Of a stretch of 64,000 bases of DNA, positions 8,484 through 15,466 are shown in pieces. The DNA is taken from contig NZ_CALXRM010000006.1 of NCBI RefSeq assembly GCF_944390845.1, forward strand, positions 1 through 64,000, given 5' to 3'. A program made the position numbers and the translations under genes. The stretch comes from an uncultured Brachyspira sp. Lineage in GTDB: Bacteria > Spirochaetota > Brachyspiria > Brachyspirales > Brachyspiraceae. The first letter of the stretch is position 1. Every line of letters starts with the position of its first letter. The notes under the pieces are model-generated. The model ran no database searches. It saw only the letters and a program-made list of their open reading frames with translations, and was not told the DNA's origin.

Positions 8484-8550
8484 TAACATCACAAATATTT
8501 TTAAAAAATTTATTTAAGAAATAGAAAATAAAATACTAGAAAAATACAGA

Positions 8551-9105
8551 TCATACTTCATCATTCAATATGGTCATATGAACATGATCTTCCCATTTAC
8601 CATTAATCTTTAAATAGTTTTTGGCAAGACCTTCATTTTCAAAACCAAGTCTTTTTACCAATTCTAATGAAGGTTTATTATGAGGCATTATATTAGCTTC
8701 TACCCTATGGAGTTTAAGTTCTTTAAATACAATTATTATAGCTGCTTTAAGAGCTTCTGTCATATAGCCTTTATGCTGTTCAAATTCATCTAATTTATAA
8801 CCAACAGTACAAGATAAAAAAGAACCAAGAACAATATTACTAAAATTAATCATTCCTATAATTCTTTTTTTATCTTCAATTTTATAAATCCAAAATTTAA
8901 GCATTCTTTTTTGTTTAACTTCTTCAAGCTCTCTTTTTATTATATCTTTATGTGTGGATACTTTATAAAAAACTTCTGGTCTTAAAGGATCAAACACTTC
9001 AAAAAAATCTCTGTTTCTGCTATAAAAATCAACTATTTGTGATGCCATATTAACATTTGGCTGAACTAAAAAAAGTCTATTAGTTTTATAAGTTTCTTTA
9101 AGCAT
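8551..9105 (-). CDS. GNAT acetyltransferase, RimJ/RimL type
   Basis: A 184-residue acetyl-CoA-dependent N-acetyltransferase. It shows the RimJ/RimL pattern: an N-terminal strand TNRLFLVQPN, the region IGMINFSNIVLGSFLSCTVGYKL in pieces, EGYMTEAL-like QHKGYMTEAL for acetyl-CoA binding, and the ending HRVEANIMPHNKPSLELVKRLGF. Members acetylate ribosomal proteins, other protein N termini or small amines; the substrate here is not predictable. It is the last gene of a minus-strand operon, 19 bp after the DNA repair methyltransferase. Confidence 0.88.
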   Translation of the reverse strand: MLKETYKTNRLFLVQPNVNMASQIVDFYSRNRDFFEVFDPLRPEVFYKVSTHKDIIKRELEEVKQKRMLKFWIYKIEDKKRIIGMINFSNIVLGSFLSCTVGYKLDEFEQHKGYMTEALKAAIIIVFKELKLHRVEANIMPHNKPSLELVKRLGFENEGLAKNYLKINGKWEDHVHMTILNDEV

Positions 9106-9124
9106 AAAAATCCTTCAAGCTTCA

Positions 9125-9658
9125 TCAAACCATAATTTTATAATCAACTATATTAAAACCTTCATGTTTAAGCAAATATTCTTTTTTATCAAGTCCGCCT
9201 GCATAACCAGTGAGCTTTTTATTTTTTCCAACAACTCTATGACAAGGTATTATTATAGCTATTTTATTTTTTCCTTCTGTCATTCCTACAGCTCTTGATA
9301 TACTGCCTTTACGGCTTGAGATATTTTTTGCTATATCTGAATAAGTTAGAATATTTCCAAAAGGTATTTTAGAAGTTTCTATCCAAACATTATATTGAAA
9401 ATCTGTTCCATATATTGCTAATGGTACAGTAAATATCTTTAATGAATTAGAAAAATAATTATCAAGTTCTTTTTTAGTTTTTTTTATAACGGAAGGTTCA
9501 TCATATTCAATAATATTTTGATTATCATTTAGGGCAAATTCTAATGATGTTATGTATTGACAGCTATTATCTGTTGTAAGTATTAAATCTCCAATAGGGC
9601 TTTTATAAATATAGGCTTTATTATAATCTTCTTTTTTTTCAAGCCTAATTATATTCAC
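9125..9658 (-). CDS. ogt: Methylated-DNA-[protein]-cysteine S-methyltransferase
   Basis: This suicide repair protein transfers the alkyl group of O6-alkylguanine to its own cysteine. The active-site motif IIPCHRVVG contains C139, preceded by the DNA-binding helix region TYSDIAKNISSRKGSISRAVG. The N-terminal domain is the short type seen in Ogt. The 177-residue length is normal. Its start overlaps the end of the nicotinamidase gene by 4 nt, which implies translational coupling. The family assignment is firm; choosing ogt over ada C-domain naming is conventional. Confidence 0.94.
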   Translation of the reverse strand: MNIIRLEKKEDYNKAYIYKSPIGDLILTTDNSCQYITSLEFALNDNQNIIEYDEPSVIKKTKKELDNYFSNSLKIFTVPLAIYGTDFQYNVWIETSKIPFGNILTYSDIAKNISSRKGSISRAVGMTEGKNKIAIIIPCHRVVGKNKKLTGYAGGLDKKEYLLKHEGFNIVDYKIMV

Positions 9659-10296
9659 AGTCTAACCTTTTTAAGATTAATAAGCGGACATGAAGTATAT
9701 AAAGCTTCAACAACTTCAGGATTAACCGCAACAGATGCATATTCAAGCACATTAACGCTTACTAAATATTCAGCATCAATAGAAGCCACATATTCAGCAG
9801 TATCTCTGGCTGTGAAAAATACACAATAATCAAGTGAAACACCTACAAAATCAAGTATTAAAGTTTCTTTGTTTTCTCTGGCAGCATCAATAAATTCTTT
9901 GTGCATATAAGAGAAACCAGAATTACCTTCATCATCAGGATCAACACCTTTTTGAACGTATATATAATCCCTTTTCTTTCTAAGTCCGTCAACTATAGCC
10001 GAACCATAAGTTCTAGCAACACAATGACGAGGCCATAAAGTAAGAATTTCTTCATCTCCGGTATCTTGATCTATAACTTTTATTTTTGAAAAAGGTTCTT
10101 TTTCATGAGTTGAAGCAAAAGATATATGATTAGAAGGATGCCAATCTTGAGTAGCAATTATAGCATCATATTCACCGTTTTTTATAAGGTCATTTATAAC
10201 AGGAACAAGTTTTGTAGCACCTTTTACTGCCATAGGACCGCCTTCCATATAGTCATTTTGCATATCTACTATTGTTAGTATTTTTATCTTACTCAT
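9655..10296 (-). CDS. pncA: Nicotinamidase (isochorismatase superfamily)
   Basis: It hydrolyses nicotinamide to nicotinate for NAD salvage in the cytosol. The catalytic triad is visible as D11 (IVDMQNDY), K116 (YVQKGVDPD) and C158 (GVSLDYCV). Metal ligands fit D51, H53 and H57 in DWHPSNHISF. The protein has 213 residues, as expected. It lies second in the HD protein - nicotinamidase - Ogt - GNAT operon. Relatives hydrolysing other amides or isochorismate share the fold, but the DWHP metal site favours nicotinamidase. Confidence 0.92.
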   Translation of the reverse strand: MSKIKILTIVDMQNDYMEGGPMAVKGATKLVPVINDLIKNGEYDAIIATQDWHPSNHISFASTHEKEPFSKIKVIDQDTGDEEILTLWPRHCVARTYGSAIVDGLRKKRDYIYVQKGVDPDDEGNSGFSYMHKEFIDAARENKETLILDFVGVSLDYCVFFTARDTAEYVASIDAEYLVSVNVLEYASVAVNPEVVEALYTSCPLINLKKVRL

Positions 10297-10312
10297 AACT
10301 TATATCCATAAT

Positions 10313-10885
10313 TTAAGAAATTTTTTGAAGCCCTATACTCTCTTGTACAGGAATAAGTGCTTGTATAGTTTCTTTTATAAGTTCGTCCATCGGAATACCT
10401 AACATCTCAGCACCTTTATTTATAACTGTTCTATCAACTTTGGCAGCAAATGCTTTGTCTTTTAATTTCTTTTTAACTGATTTTACTTCCATATCATCTA
10501 AACTCTTTGAAGGTCTAACCAAAGCACAAGCAGTAATAAAACCAGCAAGCTCATCAACTGCATATAATGTCTTTTCCATATTGCTTATAGGTTCAATATC
10601 TGTACAAAGTCCATATCCATGACTTTGAATAGCACGTATAAAATTCTCAGGCAAACCTTCTGCTTCTAATATTTCCTTCACTTTAATACAATGTTCATTA
10701 GGATACTTTTCATAATCCATATCATGTAAAAGCCCTACCATTCCCCACTCGTCTTCATCTTCTCCATTCTTTTTAGCAAAATATCTCATTACTGCCTCAA
10801 CTGATAAGGCATGTTTATATAAAGAATGTTCGTCATTATACTTCTTAAATAATTCAATAGCTCTTTCTCTATCTATACTGGCCAT
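10313..10885 (-). CDS. HD-domain hydrolase
   Basis: A 190-residue metal-dependent phosphohydrolase-type protein. The HD doublet is in GLLHDMDYEKYPNEH (H53-D54), and the first His is probably in HALSVEAVM. It resembles the small HDIG family proteins annotated as putative nucleotidases or phosphohydrolases in anaerobes. The substrate is unknown. It is the first gene of a four-gene operon with nicotinamidase 16 bp downstream. A GGAGG-like site (revcomp of CCTCC at 10892-10896) supports the start. Confidence 0.88.
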   Translation of the reverse strand: MASIDRERAIELFKKYNDEHSLYKHALSVEAVMRYFAKKNGEDEDEWGMVGLLHDMDYEKYPNEHCIKVKEILEAEGLPENFIRAIQSHGYGLCTDIEPISNMEKTLYAVDELAGFITACALVRPSKSLDDMEVKSVKKKLKDKAFAAKVDRTVINKGAEMLGIPMDELIKETIQALIPVQESIGLQKIS

Positions 10886-11076
10886 TTAAAAAACCTCCAA
10901 AGATTAGCATAAGTATATATTATATTTTTCTATTTTTCAATATTTTTATTCTTATATTTATATAATATTTTATATAAATAAAATAAATATCACAAAAAAA
11001 TTGTAATAAAAATAAATATAAAAACGAATATTATAATAGCAATTTAGTATACATAATACAATAAATAGGGACTATA

Positions 11077-12363
11077 ATGAAAAAATTTATTATAATAGCT
11101 GTATTTTTTAATATAATAACTCTATATGCATTGACTGAAAATGAAAATAAAATGATAAATGCTGTAAAAACCGGCGATGCTAAGACTATACAATTGATGC
11201 TCTCTCAAAATGTTAATCCTAATCTTAAAGATGAAAGAGGATACACTTTAATGCATATAGCTGCTGAAAATAATCAAATTACATCTATAAATGTTTTAAG
11301 AACTTCAAAATATACTGATTTAAATACCCTATTAGATAAAAATACTAAAATAACAAAAAATAATAAATCAATAGACGGTTCCTATTGTTCTGCTATGGAT
11401 ATTGCAACTATTAATGATAATTTTGAATCTGTAAAATTATTGATTGATTGTGGAGCAAATATTAATTTTCAAATGAAAGAAAAACCAAGAAGTGAATTTT
11501 TAGCTTCAGAATATGCAAGTCCAAAAATATTAGAATTATATCTTAATAAAAATATCTATTTGCTTATGAATAGTGAAGATGTTGTATCATTAATTAAATC
11601 TGCAAGTATTGGAAACAATGTAGAGAATATAAACTATTTAGTAAAAACTTTAGGAATAGATGTTGATACTAAAGATACTAATACAATGCTTCATTATGCT
11701 GTAGGAAATGGATCCATAGAAGCAGCAAATGAACTTATAAAATTAGGTGCTGATATAGATAATACAAATGCAAACTTTAAAACTTCTTTGCATTACGTTA
11801 TAGAAAATAATTCCAATAAATTATTAGAAAGTGTTAATCTTCTTCTTTCTAAAAATGCCAATCCTAATATACAAGACAAAAACGGAAATACTGCTTTACA
11901 TTTAGCCGTAATTAATGCTCATAATTCAAAAGAATACAGCAAATATATAGAAGTTATAAACGCTTTAATAAAATACAATGCTAATGTAAATATATTAAAT
12001 AATAAAAATCAATTAGCATTAAATATATCAGTTTCTAACAATGACACTGAAATATCAAATATATTAATCAATGCAAAATCAGAATTAAATAATATTGATA
12101 ATGGATATGCCCCAATACATGTAGCTGTTAAAAATAATAATATTTCTATAGTTGAAAATCTTTTATTAAATGGTGCTGATGTTGATATGAAAGATAAAAA
12201 AGGATATAGTCCATTGGCTATAGCTGTAGAAAACAATAATTATGAAATGTGCAGAAAGATTATAAGAAGTAATGCAACTGTAGACAGTAAAGCAATAGAA
12301 TTAGCAAAAAAAAGCAACAATAAAGAAATAAGAAGATTATTAGGTTTGGAAGAAGTAAATTAA
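11077..12363 (+). CDS. Exported ankyrin-repeat protein
   Basis: A signal peptide (about residues 1-19, MKKFIIIAVFFNIITLYAL) is followed by roughly nine to ten ankyrin repeats, for example DERGYTLMHIAAENNQ, NTMLHYAVGNGSIEAANELI, GNTALHLAVINAH and KGYSPLAIAVENNNYEM. There is no membrane anchor or enzymatic domain, so it is probably periplasmic or secreted and binds protein. Ankyrin families of this kind are abundant in Brachyspira. It converges with the next ankyrin gene, with only 7 bp between stop codons. The binding partner is unknown. Confidence 0.9.
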   Translation: MKKFIIIAVFFNIITLYALTENENKMINAVKTGDAKTIQLMLSQNVNPNLKDERGYTLMHIAAENNQITSINVLRTSKYTDLNTLLDKNTKITKNNKSIDGSYCSAMDIATINDNFESVKLLIDCGANINFQMKEKPRSEFLASEYASPKILELYLNKNIYLLMNSEDVVSLIKSASIGNNVENINYLVKTLGIDVDTKDTNTMLHYAVGNGSIEAANELIKLGADIDNTNANFKTSLHYVIENNSNKLLESVNLLLSKNANPNIQDKNGNTALHLAVINAHNSKEYSKYIEVINALIKYNANVNILNNKNQLALNISVSNNDTEISNILINAKSELNNIDNGYAPIHVAVKNNNISIVENLLLNGADVDMKDKKGYSPLAIAVENNNYEMCRKIIRSNATVDSKAIELAKKSNNKEIRRLLGLEEVN

Positions 12364-12370
12364 AATATTA

Positions 12371-13117
12371 TTATCTCACTGCACCGTATTTAATTAAAAG
12401 TTCAGCCATTTTATAATTTTTATTTTCTTCAGCCATTGTTAAAGCAGTTTTATTGTAATTATTTCTCTTATTTACATTTGCACCATTTTCTATAAACATG
12501 GTCACTAAATTTTGATAATCCAATATAGAAGCATACATTAAAACACTATAACCATGAATATCTTGAATATTAAGATCAGCACCTAAACTAATAAAAGTAT
12601 CAATAGTATTAACATCAGCGGTATTTAAAACATTATACATTATAGCCGTTTTACCGTCCAAATTCTGAGCATTAACATCAGCACCAGATTCTATTAATAA
12701 TTTTATAATACTAGAATCTCCATTTGAAGCATACATTAAAGCTGTAGATTTATAATTATCAGTGATATTAACATCAGCATTATACCATATAAGCATTTGT
12801 ATAATATCAAAATCGCAATTATTGCATGCATATATTAAAGCTGTTTTTCCGCTGTCATTTTTCATATTCGGATTGGCTTTATTTTTTAATAATAATTCTA
12901 ATGTATAAATATTTTTATTTAACACACAATACATTAAAGGAGTAACTCCGTATTTATCCTGAACATTAACATTTATATTTTGTTTACTCAATATACGTCT
13001 CATAGCAGCAACATCGGAAGTTTCAGCTGCCATAAGCAAATCGTTTTCATCTTGAGTGAATGAATATATAACATTACATAAGATACTGATAAATATAATA
13101 ACAAATACGGATCTCAT
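12371..13117 (-). CDS. Exported ankyrin-repeat protein, short
   Basis: A 248-residue protein with a signal peptide (MRSVFVIIFISILCNVIYSF) and about six ankyrin repeats spaced by 33 residues, such as YGVTPLMYCVLNKNIYTLELLL and NYKSTALMYASNGDSSIIKLLI. It ends with a capping repeat NKTALTMAEENKNYKMAELLI. It is encoded opposite and next to another ankyrin gene. Role and partner are unknown; a periplasmic protein-binding scaffold is the family expectation. Confidence 0.9.
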   Translation of the reverse strand: MRSVFVIIFISILCNVIYSFTQDENDLLMAAETSDVAAMRRILSKQNINVNVQDKYGVTPLMYCVLNKNIYTLELLLKNKANPNMKNDSGKTALIYACNNCDFDIIQMLIWYNADVNITDNYKSTALMYASNGDSSIIKLLIESGADVNAQNLDGKTAIMYNVLNTADVNTIDTFISLGADLNIQDIHGYSVLMYASILDYQNLVTMFIENGANVNKRNNYNKTALTMAEENKNYKMAELLIKYGAVR

Positions 13118-13171
13118 AATCTACAGTTCTATTACAAAAAACATAATACTTTATTAAATCAGTAAAGAATT

Positions 13172-14116
13172 CTATATATTCTCTATTTCTTCTATATTCA
13201 GTCCTGTTATTTCACTTATTAATTTTATATCCATATTTTTGTTTTTCATATTTTTAGCAGTTAATATCAAAGCCTCTTTTGTTCCCTTTTCCATACCTTC
13301 TTTTATTCCTTCTTCTTTTCCCTGTTTTATTCCTTCTTCTTTTCCCTGTTTTATTCCTTCTTCTTTCCCTAATCTTCTTTCTTCTTCCATCATTATTTGA
13401 TTGCCGTATAAATAAGCTTCTTTTTTTTCATATTCCATCATCATCAATTTACTTTTTACAAAATTATTATATTTTCTTTGCACTTCTTCCATTATGGGTT
13501 TTTCTTTTACTATCTCTGACATAGAAGCCTCCAAATTTTTACTTGTGAATATTTTTAGCCAAGAATTCAAATCTTTAGCTAGCATATTTTTCTTGAATTT
13601 TTTTAACTCTATTATATGTATTTGTAAATGATCTGTTAAAAGTTTTTTATTATTCATTTCATAAAGCATATAACAAGAATGTATATTTTTAGTTTTATCC
13701 AAATTGAAATTTAATAAATTAATACTTATTACAGGAGTTAATTCATCGTATTTTTCGCCATGTTTTAATAACTTACTATAATTGGCAGCCCAATAATAAA
13801 GTATCCTCTCTGGAAATCTTGAATTACCTTGTAATTGTATTTCTATTATAACTACTGAACCATTCTGTGTAAGACATTTTACATCTACTATTGTCTCTTT
13901 TAAATTTCTATTCTTTTTCAAATTAAATGGTGTTAAAATTTCAACGGAACGAAAAGTTTTCATATTAGCATTAAGCATTATAGAATTTATAAAATCTAAT
14001 AATATAGCCTCACTGCTGCCTTTATCAGTAAAAAGATATCGTATAAAATAATCATTTAAAGGATTAAAATATTTTATTTCTTTATTGTTCATTAATTTTT
14101 TACTAATATTACTCAT
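13172..14116 (-). CDS. Rpn family PD-(D/E)XK nuclease / putative transposase
   Basis: This 314-residue protein belongs to the Rpn (recombination-promoting nuclease, PDDEXK_2) group. The N terminus FNPLNDYFIRYLFTDKG and the core VVIIEIQLQG (E-x-Q catalytic strand), followed by RILYYWAANY, are typical. Such proteins are DNA endonucleases linked with recombination and are often called transposases without evidence. The C-terminal region is a charged helix with 8-residue repeats GKEEGIKQ, also tandem at DNA level (about 13297-13376). It stands alone between ankyrin genes and namA. No inverted repeats or target duplications were noticed around it. Confidence 0.85.
   Translation of the reverse strand: MSNISKKLMNNKEIKYFNPLNDYFIRYLFTDKGSSEAILLDFINSIMLNANMKTFRSVEILTPFNLKKNRNLKETIVDVKCLTQNGSVVIIEIQLQGNSRFPERILYYWAANYSKLLKHGEKYDELTPVISINLLNFNLDKTKNIHSCYMLYEMNNKKLLTDHLQIHIIELKKFKKNMLAKDLNSWLKIFTSKNLEASMSEIVKEKPIMEEVQRKYNNFVKSKLMMMEYEKKEAYLYGNQIMMEEERRLGKEEGIKQGKEEGIKQGKEEGIKEGMEKGTKEALILTAKNMKNKNMDIKLISEITGLNIEEIENI
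13297..13376. repeat. 24-bp in-frame tandem repeat in the Rpn gene
   Basis: Units of 24 bp (plus strand CCTGTTTTATTCCTTCTTCT + TTTC) are repeated two to three times with small changes, encoding GKEEGIKQ. Being a multiple of three, copy-number change would lengthen or shorten the helix without a frameshift. Confidence 0.75.
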
Positions 14117-14215
14117 AAAAATATTATACTAAAAAGAATATTATTTGTCAAAGTTATAAATATTTTTCAATAACTTTTTATTATAGTAAAATAATAATAT
14201 TAATACAATTTTTCA

Positions 14216-14253
14216 ATAAAAAAGCCTGACTATGTACAAACATAATCAGGCTA
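14216..14253 (-). terminator. Terminator after namA
   Basis: AGCCTGA and TCAGGCT (14222-14228 and 14245-14251) form a stem extended by partly paired TATGT/ACATA. On the minus strand it is followed by a T-run (plus-strand A5 at 14218-14222). It lies 24 nt after the namA stop. Confidence 0.8.
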
Positions 14254-14274
14254 AAAAATTACAATATTTAATGA

Positions 14275-15315
14275 TTATCTTTTGGCTTGTTCATATTGTT
14301 TAGGGAATGGTACATCAATACCTAAAATTCTTGCTGCCTGCAATGCCCAATATGGATTTCTTAATAACTCTCTGCCTATATAAACTGCATCAGCAGCTGA
14401 ATTTCTTACTATCATATTAGCCATTTTAGCATCAGTTAAAAGTCCTCCTCCAATACAAGGAACTTTCATATATTGTTTTAATTCTCTGCAGAAAGGAATT
14501 TGATATCCTTCATAAGGAATAATTTTTCCGTCAGCAGTAACAGCACCTGTACTTACATTTATAGAATCAAATAAACCTTCTTCTTCTAATGGCTTTAACA
14601 TTTGAACAAAATCTTTTACTGTGTTTCCGCCCTCTCTCCAATCGTAAGAAGATATTCTTATTTGTATAGGATAATCTTTTCCAACTGCTTCTTTACCTTT
14701 TCTTAAAATTTCTTCTAAGATTTTAGCTCTGTTTTTACCATATTCATCAGTTCTTTTATTTGATAATGGTGATAAGAATGTAGATACCAAATAACCATGA
14801 GCAGCATGTACTTCAACCATATCAAAACCAGCTTTCTTAGCTCTTACAAATGCTTTAACAAATGCATCAACAACTTCATTTATATCATCTTGAGTCATTT
14901 CAACCGGAGTTCTATATTTATCATTAAATGCTTCAGCAGAAGGAGCATAAATTTTATCAACTTTTGTAGATTCGCATTTTCTTCCAGCATGGTTAATCTG
15001 TATACAAGCTGTTGCTCCATTATCTTTTATAACTTTTACAAGCTTGCTTAAACCGTCAATATATTTATCGTCCCATATACCTAAGTCATTATCAGTAATA
15101 GAACTTACATAAGGAAGTACTCCTGTAGCTTCAACAATAATTAAACCTGTTCCTCCTATAGCTCTTGTAGCATAATGCTGTAAATGCCAATCATTAACAT
15201 AACCATCTTCAGCAGAGTACATACACATTGGAGGCATCACTACTCTATTTTTTATTTCAATATTACCTATTTTCAAAGGCGTAAAAAGATTACTTTTTTC
15301 TGCTTTCATTTTCAA
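14275..15315 (-). CDS. NADH:flavin oxidoreductase, Old Yellow Enzyme family (NamA-like)
   Basis: An FMN-dependent TIM-barrel ene-reductase of 346 residues. Typical motifs are PPMCMYSAEDGYVNDWHLQHY near the N terminus (split across the FMN and active site), IQINHAGRKC, EVHAAHGYLVSTFLSPLSN and KRTDEYGKN. The short length and the Cys in the PPMCMYS motif fit the YqjM/NamA (thermophilic-like) subgroup, which reduces alpha,beta-unsaturated carbonyls. It lacks the C-terminal FeS/flavodoxin modules of the longer 2,4-dienoyl-CoA reductases. The physiological substrate is unknown. It is transcribed alone and has its own terminator. Confidence 0.92.
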   Translation of the reverse strand: MKMKAEKSNLFTPLKIGNIEIKNRVVMPPMCMYSAEDGYVNDWHLQHYATRAIGGTGLIIVEATGVLPYVSSITDNDLGIWDDKYIDGLSKLVKVIKDNGATACIQINHAGRKCESTKVDKIYAPSAEAFNDKYRTPVEMTQDDINEVVDAFVKAFVRAKKAGFDMVEVHAAHGYLVSTFLSPLSNKRTDEYGKNRAKILEEILRKGKEAVGKDYPIQIRISSYDWREGGNTVKDFVQMLKPLEEEGLFDSINVSTGAVTADGKIIPYEGYQIPFCRELKQYMKVPCIGGGLLTDAKMANMIVRNSAADAVYIGRELLRNPYWALQAARILGIDVPFPKQYEQAKR

Positions 15316-15466
15316 ATCTCCTTCTATTATTTCTTTTTATACTAATATAAAGTATATACATATTAAGATATATTTCAATTTCACAATATAATTAATTTAT
15401 GACAATATAATATGTAATTATATTGTGAATAAAAGATTACAAATAAAAATAATACATATAACACAT

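Noticed and set aside
13279-13524. Leu/Phe-rich reading frame on the plus strand
   Set aside because: It is the antisense of the Lys/Glu-rich repeats in the Rpn gene and has no independent signals.
13172-14116. Complete insertion sequence around the Rpn 'transposase'
   Set aside because: No terminal inverted repeats, target duplication or second transposase gene were seen; the Rpn family is a nuclease group, not a classic IS transposase.
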